A stretch of DNA of 64,000 bases, from positions 5,542,512-5,606,511 of the forward strand of contig NC_029532.1 in NCBI RefSeq assembly GCF_001577835.2, in the 5' to 3' direction. Source of the DNA: Coturnix japonica. Its lineage: Eukaryota; Chordata; Aves; Galliformes; Phasianidae. Positions 43,001-58,000 of the stretch are shown here, one piece after another. A program made the position numbers and the translations under genes. The number at the start of each line of letters is the position of its first letter. Position 1 is the stretch's first letter. Below the pieces are notes generated by a model. The model worked only from the letters and a program-made list of their open reading frames with translations, had not been told where the DNA came from and did not search any database.

Positions 43001-46000
43001 GTGAGGTTTCCCATTGGGAGAGCAGCACTGAGGCTGAGATGGGTCCTACCTGGAGAGCGGGTGAAGGTCCTGGAGGTAGAGCGTTCCCGTGACTTGTACG
43101 GGTATTTGAGTGTCGTGTCCAGCTGCTTGAAACTCTCCTTCAGTGAATGGTTCTGGTAGTATTCCACCAGCTCCTGCAAAGCACAGGGGGATGTGGCTGG
43201 GAGATGCTCTGCAGGACCAGCATCAGCCCTCCACGCTCCTGAAGAGCTGCAAGGACATACCAACAAGCTTTCAAACTTCTTGGCTTCTGTGATGTGGATC
43301 CAGTTGTCCTTCTCCACCACCTTGATGTGCTTCACTTCTTCGTTGAACCTATGACGGGATGCAAAGCTGCTCAGTGAAAGGTGTGCTCGTGCTCTGGGGT
43401 CATGCTCCATACTCCCCACAAGGTTGTACTCACTTGATGCTGATGGCAAAGCGCTCAGCCTCAGCTGGTCGCTCGCGGATCAGGTAGGTGCCGCTGACGT
43501 GGGCCTTCAGCAGGTTGTCCGTCTGCTGCCGTTCCATGTTCCCTGCAAACCTGAACCAGAGGGGCTGAGCATCCCACACTCCTAGGGGCCAAACTGCCTC
43601 CCCAGGGCATTTATGAGCTATTTAAGAGGATTCGGCTTCTTTCAAGCATTGGCGTATTTTAGGCAAAAAGGTGCATCTCTCTTATTAAAGGTGTGAAGGT
43701 TGGGCAAGTAGAGAAACAGATCCAATCCTTTAGAGGCAGAATCTGCCACTGAATAAAGAGTAATGGGCAATGCGGTTTGAAGGGAATTCCAAGCAATGGA
43801 ACACCCCCTATGAGGACAGACTGAGGCCAGAATGGACCTTGAGCACCATGGAGGAGCTGTAGGTATCCCTGTTCACTGCAGGGAGTAGCACCAGATGGCC
43901 TTTAAAGGATCCTTCTGACTCAAATGGTTACCTGACCCTAAGTCCCTCAGGTTTCCAGGGCACCTAGAAAACCCCACTGGCTGTGAACTGGTCCCCAGAG
44001 AAAGGAGGCATCAATGTGAGCTGGAATAACTTAGACTCATGGTAATTCAGACTCATGAACTTGAAACCCTGGATGGTGCCAGCAGGAAGAGGCAAAGGGA
44101 AAGGGAAGCACAACCTCTCCTGCTCAGGCAGAAACTGCATCTTCCCTTCCCAAGCCATTTTCTCAGTGATGAAATCCCCACAAACACTGTGGATTCCAAT
44201 GCCTGGACACCAAGGTGCACTCACAGCTCTGTGTTGGCACAGGTTGATGGCAAAGCAACAATTAAAACCAAAGCTGACACTTTTGAGTGCAACTCACCAT
44301 GGGTACACTGTGTAGTCAATCTCCCGTGATGGTGGACGACTGTTGGGAGGCTGCAAAGAGAGCAGTGCTCATTACTGCCCAGCACCTAACGGGGTGCTCC
44401 TCTCCATGGGAGGGGTTTTGCCAGGCAGCTTCAGAGCCACCAGATCTGGGGGTGTAGGCCATTGTTAAGGACAAATGCTTCTCCCTCAGCCTCCCCACCC
44501 AGAACAGTTGTGGATGAGTGTGCTGTGCTTTTTCCATTTATTTAAGCCTTTTTAATTGGGATTTAAGCTGACAGCACTGCTTTCTGTAGCCAAAAAGGAC
44601 TGGGGAGAGCCAAAGGCCCTTCAGGGCATCTCATGTACCCAGGAATGCAGCAGGAACCCGTCTCAACCAACCCACAGCAACACACGTACCCTGGCATCCA
44701 CGGGGCAGGGCTTTACAGATGAGCTGGGGAAATAACCCGACTTCTTGGTCTGCAGCAGCCGCCCCTGCAGAGCACAGAGCTGGGGATCAGCAGGGTGCAC
44801 AGAGGAGCAATGTATAGATGAGGACAAACCCTAATACAGCTCCCAAGCACCGTGCAGCCCCAGCTCAAAGCCACGCTATAGAAGATGTGACAAAGGGATG
44901 ATATGACAATGGCTTAAAACACGCCACCAGCTCCCTGAGGGAAGGGCCCTCACCTCCCACCACGGCGATTCAGGGTCCCCCCTCAGCAGCTCAATCACGT
45001 CTCCAATTTGGAACGTCAGCACTGGTTTGCCGGGTGGCGCGGGGTTCCCGTGGTAGTTCTGTACTGCCACCATTTTTGGACCTGGGGGGAGATGCAAAGC
45101 AGTTTCATCCCTGCTAAGGAAAAGCTAAAAGGCAATAACCTCCCACCACCTGCTGCTCCTTGACCTGTGAACTGCAAATCTAACAGCAGCAGCAGGCAGG
45201 AATTTGGGGCAGAAAGCATGAAAATGAAAGGGATCAGCAAAATGCCTGCAACTATGTGCTCTGTGCTGGGCTTCAGCAGGGCCTGGAAAGCACCTCTCCA
45301 CTCCGGTAGTTTGCAGCCAAAGTCCAGTTGTCTTTTAATTAATCACACATTAAATAGAGCTACCCAAAGTGTTCCACAATCACTGTGTTTGTCTTCAGAT
45401 TGCTTCCCCACCTCTGCTGCCAGCTGCCTCTCCCCACCCAGTGGGACCACTGTGCCGTGTTTCCAAACCAGTGACCTGATTCGGTTTCTTTTTGCCAGGC
45501 TTGGCTTTCCTTTCAACAGGAAAAGCACAAAAACAATCTGTTCCTTCTTCTTTGAGACAGAACAAGGGCAGGGCAGCCCAGCACCCTGACCAGTAAATAT
45601 ATAGATGAGGTTGCAGCAACCATAGTGACTTGGATTCCCACCAGAGGGCAAAGCATCATGCATGGGCATGTTCCATCACTCTCAAGCTATTCATCATGCA
45701 TGGGCATAGAGATGTTCCATCACTACCATGCTGCTCTGCCAGGCAGAGCATGGCTTGCTCTCTATGCCCTCCTCTGTCTGAGCAGGGATTGCAAAAGCCC
45801 TCGGGAACAGGAGGAGAGCTCTGGGCATCCCATCCCCTTCCTGCAGCAACCAACTCTTATTTCCAGTTTCAAAAGGAGCTTTCCCCACATCCCATGTGCT
45901 CAAGCCTCTATGAAAACTCCTGCTGCAATCAAGATGCCCTCTTGCAATGCAGCAATGCCCTTACCAGGTCCGGCGCTCAGCAAGTCCTGCAAAGAGAGAG

Positions 46001-49000
46001 AGGAAAAAGTCCCATGAGGATGCAGCAGTCCCAGCTTTCCTCATCTGAAAACATCAGGACAGGAAACCTCCCTGTCTCTGCTGGGTGCTGGCACCTTCTG
46101 AAGTCAGTGGTGCCATGCAGACTGGGCCACTTTTAGCAACTGGTCTCCAGTCATGCCCCCAACTACTGGGACCCATGAGACCTCTGCCAGTGCCCCACCA
46201 TGAGCTGAGCACCAAGCCAGGAAAGGACATAGGGAGGGATGTGGGGAAAGGGTCCTCATGCAACATACCTGGTCTGCTGAAGAACCTGCAAGAGAAATGA
46301 TGAAATAAGCTGTTAGTTTACCGGGCAGCAAACCCAGTTTCTGCTTCCCTTAAAGCCATGAAGATCCATAAAGCAGCACTGACACCTGATCAAGGAGGAG
46401 TGTGGGGTCACTCCTCAGCTCCACACTTGGTGGGAGGGGATCAGCACTGGGCATGGATTTCTCACTTGTATCAAGCTCTGAGATTTGTTCCCCATTCCAT
46501 CCCCAAACACACCCGCTCCGATGCTGCTCCATGAAAATCCCCCATGTCTCAGAGCATCAGCACTGTGCTGGGTCACCACAGGAGTGTCCAGGCTGGTTCA
46601 AGGACAAGGATCTCTCCTTGAGTTTTTTTGGTGGTTTGGTCAGTCCTTTTGCTTATGAAACCACCAGCCACTATGAGCTGCAGCCCTGGGAGGCAGCTGA
46701 CAGCATGGTCAGATGTTTTATAGGTGTTAACAAGCATCTGATAGCACTTTTTGGGGAAGAATTTTGGGATCATTCACATCCATTAACCTCAATGTCAGAA
46801 GCTGCTGACACGGCAGCAAGTAACTCACCCATCTTGCAGGGAGGAATGATTTCCAGGCACTCCTTGTGAGCACCAGCTCCACATTTTGGGCAGAGATAGC
46901 CCTGGTAGAATGTTCCTCTGTGCAAAAGGAGGTCACAAGGTGTTAGTTCAGTCCCTATCCGTGTCTGTTTGCAAATGCAGCACGGCAAGAAGGGCACAGC
47001 TCACCTTAGGAACATCTTGCATGCTTTGCAGTTGGTGGTCTTTTCAAACGTGTACATCTGGAAGCTGTGGTGGTTTGCATTGGCTTTCTCTGGCTTTATG
47101 TTGGACCTGCAGGAAGGAATGGGGTTATTGACCTGCCCCCATCACCCGTCCTGCACTCATGGCCACTCGCTGTGGGGTTTGTTTGCATTTCAGTCAATGT
47201 TAGGAAATAGGATATGGGGCAAACACTTGTGCAGATGACCTCGTGCTGGGTTCTGCCTCCCTTTGCATAGGGTCCCACCTTGCCAGCTCATGGGAGCTTT
47301 GCTACCAGAGCTGCTCTCCAATACTCAGCCCAATGCTCCTCGCCCCCATGCCCAGTGCTCACATTGCCATTTCAAACTGTTCCATCCACTTCCTCTTCAT
47401 CTCCTCCGTCTTGCAGAAGAACTGGAAGCCCTGCTTTCCCTGGAGGTGGATCAGGTAGAAGCCATATGACCACTGAAAGAGAAAACAAGAAGCAAATGCA
47501 CAGCTGTGGTCCCAGCACCTGAGCAGCAATGAGCTTTTATTCACACTTCTCAAGAGCTGCTCTCAGCGCCTGCCCCTTTTCTCTGCTCCTTTGGAAGGAT
47601 AACAGTAGGGAAGGAAGAACAACTCTATCTCTACATCACATCACAGCTAATGATGCCTGAATCCGCCCTGTACTGTGCACTAGGGCCAAATGGGATTTTA
47701 TGGTGGCAGATGAGAGAAGAGGGATTTTTCTGCTCCAGTGGATCATCCCCAGCCATTATCTCTCTCCCTGACAACAACTGACAGCCCAGGAGGAACATCT
47801 GACCTGCCCAACACACATATGCTCTGCCTGTCTCATTACAACGCTGCTCAGAAAAACATGAGAGAAAACAGCATGCTTTGCTTACCATTTTTCCATGAGA
47901 CTAGAAAGCATGGGAGAGCAAAGAGGAGATATATTGTATTAAAACACAAAGCTAGCAAGCTCTGTTTCTATTTAAAAAGGTTGCTGGGAATATGTTATCC
48001 AAGGACTCGCCAGAGCAGCTCCAAAACACTCTCTGGCAGAGCTGTTCTCTGCTCCACCTACCTTCTTAATGTCCTTGTTGTTCATAGGGTCATCGGTCAT
48101 CTTGTGGAAGAGCAGCTCGATAATTTCTTTCAGCTCATAATTGTATCCTTTCCTTTTGCAGACGATCACCACTTTATCAAATAAAAATAAATACCTGCCC
48201 AAAGCAAGCAAACAAGCAAGATGATTAAGCAAGCAAACCAAGGTCCACATTCTTGGGGGAGCAGGGATGTGCTTTGTTAGGGATTAATGTACCCAGCTCA
48301 TTTCTCTCTCAGGAGGATGCTGTTGCTCTCTCACCTGTCCTGCTTGGTGTGGTTCACAATGGAGCGGACCTTCAGCTCACCATCAATCTTCGGCCTCCCA
48401 AACTCCTCCAGCTTCACTTGCTGTAGGAAAGCAATGCATGGGTGAGACCTGCAGCCAGGGCTGGGCTCAGGAACACCAAAATCCAAGCTACAGGACCTCA
48501 GCCTCAGCATCAGGAGGGCACCCAGCCCAAATCCAGGCATTTTTGCAAGATTTGGGATCCAGAATGCAAAAGCCCACAGATTAATTTGGGGTTCCTTTCA
48601 AAAGCAGAACCAGGGCTCTTTACTTTTAATCCCTATCCTGAACCAAGACTGGGGATTTGGGGCAGGCTGATGTCCAACCCAATGGTTTGGTCAGTTGGGT
48701 TTTCAGCTCCAAAGCCCTCATGCATTGTTGAGTTCCATACATGAGCTCACCTACAGGGAAAAACCACAGTGAAGAGGCACCGCTCGTCAGGGAAATAAAG
48801 ATAATACAAGAAATAATTGTATGCAGCTGTGTGTACACCCTGCATTCATCTCATTGTTGTGCCACGTGGGCTCTGTATACACAACACCAACCACTCCACA
48901 ACTTCCAGTTCTGTGCAACAAAAGGAAACGCTGAGCGGAACGTGAGTGGGGTTGATGAGCAGACGGAGCCCCTGCTTTGTTAACATCTCATCTCCCACAC

Positions 49001-52000
49001 ATCAAACCTGCTGCAGGAGGGAGGGAGCTGCTCAGTGCCCCCATTTGCATTCATAGCCTTATGGAGCACGCTGTCTGATTGCTCACATGGATTGGGATTA
49101 TCATGGCTGTATTAAAACCCATGGGCTGCAATGGCCCGTATCCCACTTGAGAATTTTTTGCAGGTTTCTCTAACAAATTAAGGATTTTGTCTCCATCTGT
49201 TAAATAATCATCAATTAGAAGTTCATTGTTTTCAAACGAAGCCCAAGTTCAAAGAAACCAAAGCCACCATACCTTTGGGAAGCCCTTAGGGTGGGCATTG
49301 CTCAGCATCTCCCCTCCCTCGGCCCTATTGGAGCATCTCAGGTGTCAGACCCCAAATTGCATTACCCCAATGTAAAGAGTGACTGTGGAGCAGCTGTGCC
49401 CACAGCTGCCCAGTCATCCCCTTCCACCCCAAGTGGGGGATAAAGCTTGTCAGCCTGCAGCTCTGAGCATTAAATGGATGGGTTTCTTCAGGGCTATGAG
49501 CACACAAGTGATAGGGCATGGAAGGCTGGCTGATGCACGACAGTGGGACCATGTGTTTGAGACCTCTGGAGTTTGGAAGATGAGATGGGCATGGTGGGAC
49601 GGGTCGCAGTTGATAATCTCAGAGGTCTTTTCCAACCTTAATGAGTCTGTGGTCTCTTTGAGGTTTTGGGATGAGGTGTGTGCTGTATGTGCCATTTTCC
49701 AGATGGGCTTTGTTATGCTCTCAAGAGCAGGAACGTCTAGTCTGCCATTCTGTCTTACTAATTCTAATCTAATACCTACACTAGACAGCAGACATACCTA
49801 TTTGGGGGGAGTTTTTGGATTCCCTTCTATACTGATAACATGAGAAAGTCATAGGAATGTTTTCAGTGCTTTCATCCACTCTATTCACAGCCAATTTGTT
49901 TTTTCTTTTTAGATAAAGCCACCATTTTGGTACCAAGAACCAGAATACTATCAGTGGTCAGGGGCCATACGAACACACAGCGATCTGACTTGAGGCAACA
50001 CATCAGATTCAGCAATAATTGCACAGAAACAAAGCAGATGTGTTAATAATCATCAAATCCAAGTTGGGAGTGAGAAAAGGATCTTCCGACTTACCAGATT
50101 TTCTATAGAGCTCTGAAATTCACTGATCTTTTTCAACGTCTCTTTGTCTCTCTTTACTTCGTTTATGTACATGGCCAAGTCCTTGAAAGAAAAGCGAGTG
50201 TTGATTATTGTTTTCCCAATAGAACCAATACCTTCAATACAGCAGCCTGGGTGTTTTCCAACCCCTTCTCCTTGCATGTGTTTGGGAGCTGGACCAGGAG
50301 CAGCAGCTCTACAGGAACCCAAGCAGCACAGGATGCTGCAATCACAGGCGTCACCAGAAGAAAAGGAAAAGCAGCCCAACAGATTTCTGCTGTACTACAA
50401 GCCCAGTGATTATAAATGAAGCAAAGGGGCCCATGTTGGCATCCACTGTGGTTGCCTGTGCCCCTGGGCTGCATCCCAGCACCTCGGGGTGCGCTGTGCT
50501 GGTATAGAAGGAACATTTCTGCTGCAATTTCTCCCATTTCCCAGAAGAGGGCAATGCATGAACCCAATAACCCAACTCATATCTGCTGTGAGCCCCAGCA
50601 GCAAGCAGCTCAGCTCTCATCACCCCAATTCCCTTCATCTCCGCCGGGAAAAGAACTCTGAGCCGCTCTTCATTATCAAAACACCCACCTCTGTACTATA
50701 ATAGGCATTCCAACTGCATGATAACCAACAAAATCCTCTGCTTGCCCAAATGTTGACCTGAAGAGAAAGAGCCTTCCCCTTCAACTACAACTTCTTACAT
50801 CCTTCTGACCATACCTCCCTATTTGATCTGCTCCCTGCCTCCTGGTCCTCAACAAGAGCTCCTTGTCATCTTGGATTAAATCTGAGAGTAGAATTCTTTA
50901 AGACATCCCCTTCAGGCGAGACCTTCCCCAGCTTCCCAACGCAGGAAGGGTTAATCACAGACAATAATCACTAATTGAAATGACAATACTTATAACATCA
51001 CGAAACACCAGAGCCAGGGATGCTTATCAAGAGCGACAAAAGTAAAAGCCTCATAAGAGGAGGTCGGCATCTTCCATCAGTGCTTGGATGCTCCCTCCTG
51101 CTGAGCAGACCAGTGTGTGTGCAAAAGGGAAACCCACTTCTAGGTTTCTTGGTGACCTGAAGCAGCAACATGCAGGCTGGGTTTGTAGGGTTGTCCCCAT
51201 CCCCTGGGGTTCAGCCCTGTGTGCTCAGGTGTAGGGATGATGCAAGCAGCCTCAGGGTGCAACTCCTGCCCCCCGCCCTGTGCTAATGATGACATATACA
51301 AAGTGAAAGGGAGTGAAGCCCTTTGGGAAGGGCAGCTCCGGTTGTGGATACCCACCCCCTGCACAGCTCACCCCATAGGGCACCGATGTCCGCCAGCACA
51401 GGAGACAGAAAGGCTGCAATCTTGATGGAGAGCAATGCTTGTAAGTTAAGCTCTGGTTTACAAATCAATTAAAATCAAACCGCTCTGCTTCCTACGCCCC
51501 TTGGCTAGCCCAGCACTTTGTGATGGGGCAAGGAAAGCAAACAAACCTCTCTGATGGCTATTGGCAGCTTCCTCCCAAAAATGCTGACTCCGCAGCAGAG
51601 ACTGCATCCATTTATTTATGAGCAACAACAGCAGTGGGTGCTGCATTACGAGGCCATAAGCAGGGTTTAACAGCTGTCACCAGCTCTGCTGCTTTGTCTC
51701 ATCAGCCAGGAAGGACATTTTCAAGGGAGGGGGGGATTTGTGGCACCAGAGGGAATCCCTTCTCCCACCCCCAGAATGGCTGTTTGAGGCTGTACTGTTC
51801 AGCAGAGGAATGGGAGTGCAGCGTCCTTCAGGCCTAACTAGAATGACCTACATATGGGCTCGGACTCACTGGCTTGCAGGGACAGTGGCTAAAAAGGTCA
51901 CCAAAGTTACGTAACTGTAGGAAACACAGAGTCATTAAAAAGCTGAGGCTCAAAGGTAGAAAACAAAGTGACCTCAAAGCAAACAAACGAGGCCAGGGAT

Positions 52001-55000
52001 GAACCCTGCAATGCTCTCCAGAGAGGAAACCTGGATTTAATGGGCATCATCCCCCCAGATTCTGCTGACGATGATCCTGCTGTGAGTTTGGAGTGCACCA
52101 GGGGGTGTATCCCACCAAACAGCAACCCACACACACATGCCCTAAAGGAGAGCTGCCTTCCCCAGGATGCTGGGCTGCCTGTCCACCCACAGGTCTGCTG
52201 TACCTGCATTGCTTCCAGAGCCTCCTTCAGCTGCTGCTTCTCAGGCCGGTCTGATGAGTGGCTGAGCAGCTCCTGAAACACAAAAGCACGTGGGTGTACA
52301 TGGAAGGCATCGTACATCAATCTGCAGGGCTGCAGCTGCTGTGCCAGCAATGGGACGGGGCTGGAGCCAACGTGCTGGTGCTGCCGAGCTCCCTTACGTG
52401 GAGCTGACTGCAGGAATTTCACACATAATCAGATTATATGCAAGCTTATTTTATATTCATTAACCGCCTCTCGTGGCTAACAAGCACAGAATTACCCCGG
52501 GTCACCATGCTTTAAGAGAAGGCACAAATATAGCGGCGCGTTAAGGAGCTCTCGTAATTATTTCATTTGAAAAGGGGAGAACAAACCCACCCCGTGCATC
52601 TGGCAACGCTTCGCTCTCCAGCATCAAAGCCTGAAGTTGTTACGGGGAGGATGGCAGCTGGAGTGAAGTGCTAAAGCTGGAATGCTTACTTTTAACAGGA
52701 GGTGGTATTTCAGAACTCTCTGCATGGGAACCACCAGCAGATCCTGCAGCTTGAATTTCCCATCCTGAACCTTCAACGTGCATTCCTGGGAGAGAAATCC
52801 ATACGTCAGCAGTGTGGCAGCAGGGGGAGAACGATGACAGCCCACCCCCATAAGAGTCCTCCAAAGTCCCATGGCCTCAACATTTTGCTTCTGTTACTGA
52901 GAAGGAGCTCGCAGGGGATGGGCCCTACAGTACAGCGGTCTCATGCAGCCGAGCTACTGCAGCTTAATGAGATACTGCTCATTAGGAGGGCAAGCAGAGC
53001 TCCCAGACCTCGGGAAATGTCAAATGAAACACATTAGCTTAACTCACCTCCTCCATGGCTCGAGCTCATGCATTTTATTTGTGAGGGGCTCAAAGCAAGC
53101 ACGCAGACAGTTGCTGTGGCTTTGCTGATAAGGATTAAGTCATTAAGATAAGCTAATGTGATCGCATGAAGTTTTGCACTGCTGCCTTCACCCAGACCCA
53201 TTTAAATATGAGACTGTGCTGTGTTAGCCGAGGGACCGTGGGCCAGGAGGAGCAAAGCGAGAAGCACAGAGCAAGGGGAGGCTGCAGCAGCATCCAGAGC
53301 ACGTGGCTCAGAGCTGATGCAAAACCCAGAGAAGATACTTAAAAATATCATTGAATACAGAGCCTTCACCCCAAACTGGGCTGCTGCACAAAGAGTCAAG
53401 GTGCACAGACAGCCCAGAAAATACAGATGAGCATCAGGACCAAAGCCAGAACTGGAGATGGGGAAAAAACAGCACATCCCTTCCAGGGCATCTGGGTTAA
53501 CCTGCACTGTCCTGCTCCCCAGCAAAAGGGCATTGGGGTGAATGAGTGCCTTGGGTGCCCCCAACTGCTCACCTCCACCTTCTGCCGCACGTCGTCCCTG
53601 TTGGCGATGAGGTGGTTGAGTGTGTTCTGGGCATACTCCATGTGGCTGCAGTACTTGCCATAAATCAGCAGCCTGGAGAGGGGGAAATGGCAAACGTAAT
53701 TGGAAACACTTGCTGGCAGTTATAACCTGTTATAAAAGATCTATGTATGTATATATGGCGAGAGGACAAGGCGAATGGCAACTCCCCCATGTCGCTTCTT
53801 AGCAAAGTATTAGCACTCTTTTAATGCACTTTTAATGCTGAAGTGTTTTACAGGGCTGGAGGCTGTTGGGGCAGTTCAGCAAAAGGGCTTCTGGCAGCCC
53901 CAGTTTTGTGGGTGCATCAAGGTCAGGCTGGAGGGGGCTCTGAGCACCTGGTAGAGCTGCGTGTGTCCCTGCCCAATGCAGGGAGTGGGAGCAGATGGTC
54001 TCCAAAGGTCCCTTCTGACTCAAATGATTTGATGATATCCTAAAGCAGGGAAAGAGAGGCTTCAAACCCCCCTTGCAGCCCAGGGACACTCAGCTGGATG
54101 TGGCCCAGCAGAGCTCCACATGCACAGCAGTGCACTGTGTGCTCCTCACGTGGTGTGCATTGAAGCAAGAAGTGGGTGGTGTGGTGACAGCAGGTGGTGA
54201 CAGCCTTTGGCAGCACAGCAGAACTCCATAAGGATGCCCTGGGCTATAAATCTAAACACCTGACACCAACAGAGCAGTTTTGCTGTGGATTCCCCCTCCT
54301 TCTGCATTTTGCTCATTAATCCTGCAAGACAGGTTTAGGTCCTTCCCCCCCTCCCTTCCCTGCTGCTAACTGTATTGCTGCTGATAAGACACATATTCCA
54401 TCACTTGCTGGAACCCATCCCTTATTTCAGGACCCTTCTTCTCAATGGAGACAAAACCCAGCACCTGGTTGGTGCTGCTCCATGAGCACAGGACTCAGAC
54501 CCAGTAGTAACTGAATTGGGAGATTTATGGGTTGTGCCATCCCGACCAACCCACAGCCAACACAGATCAGTCTGCTGCCTTTTCCCCTTGACAACTTCTG
54601 AACACTCACAATAGTATCTGGCTTGCCAGCACCTGGAGAGCCTCAAAGAGGACAAATTTGGAGCATAAATCCAAAGCCTGAGATTTCACAGAGAGTTATA
54701 AACTAGGTCCTTTCAAAAAGCTGTGCAGAGCAGTGAAGCAATGCATCACCTGGATGGAATATCCCTGAGGACACAGATGGGAGCAAGAGCCCTTTGTCAC
54801 AGGTACATCAGATGGGGAGGAAGGTCCTCAGCACAGAGACCCAATAGGATTCTGAAGGACACTTCAATTGGGGCAACAGCACCTTCCCATATGAGCTCTC
54901 CTCCTGCCCCATATCTCTTTGCTGTAGCATCCCCATCCCTGTGGCTTCTCCCCAAGAAGGAGTGGGCCCTGTTGACTGGGCTCAGGTTGCTCCAAACGAT

Positions 55001-58000
55001 TCAACCCCAAGTGCTGGCTTTTGGGTTCCTCTTCTTGGTGACACTGGAGCAAGTTTGCAACATTTCAAAGTGTGGCACCACCTCTGCTGTGGCCAAACTC
55101 ATAGGGATGCTCTGCCCCATTCCTCTGTGCTCTCAGGAAGGGATTCTTGCACCAGTGTGCACTAAGCTGCACCAGGAAGGAGGAGATCAAAACCACCTAA
55201 ATGAGCTTTAGGAGCATTTCTGAGTTATTTGCATTCTTCTCTGGACCCCTTTGTTTTTTTTCTCTTTAATCCAAAAGCATTTGCTTTCTAAAAGAGGCAC
55301 TGTGAGCGATGGAATATCTGACCTTACGGTGTATTATTAATGCAGATGGTATTTCTGGAGTTATTGACTTCTGAATGGCATTTCTATGTCTAGACACTGG
55401 TTTAATCACGGTGAAATAAAACCCTGGCGTGAGTCCACAATGAATCAGGCCTTTGATTAGTATTAAGAATATTAAAGACTTTTTTTAACCTTATCTTTGT
55501 GTTCTGGGACACTCCTCCTTGCAGCTGCCAAAACACAGAACCTATTATGTTTGCGAAAGCAACTTTTACATTTACTCATCATGCATTGGATGCAGGACAA
55601 CACCAGTGCCAGACATGGCTTTTTTTATAGCTAACCCTTGCTTTGATCTAACCAGACAGACATCTCCAGCAAGGACAGATTCTGCCCTCGAGCCCCTGCA
55701 AGGTTTGCGGGAGGAGACAGCACTAAAGCCCATGAAGGTGAGGAGGCTTTGCTCCATTCTGGTCCACCATAAACATAACATTCCCACCTTTATGCCTTCC
55801 CAGCAACCTCTATCCACACACTGTATTTAAGTGCAGGCACCTGGTGATGCTACAGCAGCCTGACAGCACCTAACTGCTGAATGACTGATAGGAAATCACT
55901 GTGCTGAGATGCACATGAGGTCCAAAATGGGTCCTACAGTTCATAGCCCTGATTTGTTAAAATGGAATTGTCTGAAGGCTGTGTTTCCATTTACCTCTCT
56001 TTGAATTCCAGAAATACTTTAGCCAGGCTGCTTCCTCCAGACATCATAGAGACATCGATGGCTCGCAGGAAATTGAAATGCACTTTAATTAGGTCCTAAA
56101 ACAAAGAAACAATCAATAACTTACACAAACCCAAAGCAAGTGGGCGAGCAGAAGTGAATGCTCACCCCTTCCTCAGGCAGTCATGCTCTCTATACAGCTG
56201 ATATTAAAATAAGCCATCCTAGTGAGGTCAGCCCTACAAGGCGACAGCCATAAGGTGCAATGTAGAACCAATGCAGCTATGTGTACTGAGGCCCCCTGTG
56301 CATGGCTACTGGCCCATGAGCAAAGCAAGCCAATAGAGCCCACAGTGTGCTCAGCCCTAGAGTTCACATAATCCCTAACTTTAAAACGAGCACTAGAAAT
56401 ATCTTTTAAAGCCACTCAACACACAGAGGGCTGAGCCTGTCCAGGAGAACACACAAAGACACGTGCAATCCCAAAGCCTTCCTTAAGCAGGACAAAAGCT
56501 GAGATGCCACAAAAAGAGCAAAGACTGAAAGCAATTTGTGCCTATACCTCCAAATTGATGAAGATAGCTTCCATGTCTTGCGGGGTCAGTACGAGCTTCA
56601 GCGGGTTCATGTAGTTCTGCAAGAGGCAAAGGATTGGAAGAGGAAAGTGAGTAAATGGCTTGGGTCTTTTTTGTTTGGGGTGTATGTTTTTGATTTCCTC
56701 ATGATGAACCTGATGGATTCTCCACCACATTGCAACCCTCAGCTGCAGCTGTGAGAAGCTCCAAGTTATTTTCAAAGGAAGGCCCAACCATCGTTTATCA
56801 AAACCAATTAAAACCCAGCAACTCAAGCAGCGCAACGTTACTTTTAATCCAATTAGTTTCAATGACAAGTCAGCGCAGCTTCAGCACTTCTGATATACAC
56901 CCAGAAGAAAGGAACCATCGAATCATTCAGCAGCAATCAAAGCCATAAGCTATCTGCAACCCGGCCCTTATCAGCCAGACGACCCGGCTGCACGGAGCTG
57001 GAGCTCATACCACGGGGTATGGGGACAGAATATGTTATTTTTCAGTCTATTTCCAATAGGCAGCAATCAGAAAGGAATACACTGCTTGGCTCTGACTGTT
57101 CTTGTTAAGGATGGGTTTCCCATCTCCTCCTCCTGCTGCAGTTTTACACGCGAGCATCGATGCTGCTCTGTCACATCAGGCAGCTCCCATGGAATGACCA
57201 CCACAGCACAACTAATGCAGGACTGAGTGACGAGGTGGAAGGGTTTGCATTGAAAAGATGGCTCAGCGCTTACCTTCTCTATATCTTCCAGTGTTTTGTA
57301 GTATTTGGCCTCCGTCTCTTGGATTTCTAGCAAACAACAATTCCTTTTGTCATCCTCTGTCATGCCCATTTTCTAGAGGAAGTTAAAACAACGCATGGTC
57401 AGAGTCTGAAGGGTGGCACAGCTCCAGTTCTGCCTCCAGTGATGGCACAGTCCGAACAAATGCAGGTTAGGAAAGCCAGAGGAGCACTGTCATTGGATTA
57501 GGTTAAAGGAAACAGTTTTTATCCCAAAACCATGGGAAAAGACCTCAGCTCTGCTATTCACTATGTTCCAACACAGACAGCATTGCCTTTTTTTCCATTT
57601 ATAATAACTACATCACCAGAGATTATCAGCTAAAGAAGAAATGAGAGAGAAACGCTCGTTGCCTCTCTCTCTGCTTATTGTTTTGTTGTTTTGGTGTTGG
57701 GTTTTGTTTCATTTTGGGTTTTTTTTTAGCTTAAGATGAAACTCAAAGCAGAGCCTAAATGGGTCATAAATAATATGTCAGACTTACACAGATTCCCTGC
57801 CAGAACTGCCAATTCTCATGGTTTTAGGCCAGATCTGATCACACATACATGCTTTATTCTTAAAGCCCCAACTCTTGGAGCTGCTCCTTTCACCCTTTGA
57901 TTTGCAAAGAGGAGCTGAGAATACGTGCTGGGAGGTGCTGGGGTTTGGGAGGTGATTAATGACCATGCACAGGAATGATCATCTTTTGTACACCAGGCTG

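Noticed and set aside
42634-43449. A 271-codon open frame on the - strand
   Set aside because: It is made of genuine VAV2 SH2 exons read through their introns; the real exons are listed separately.
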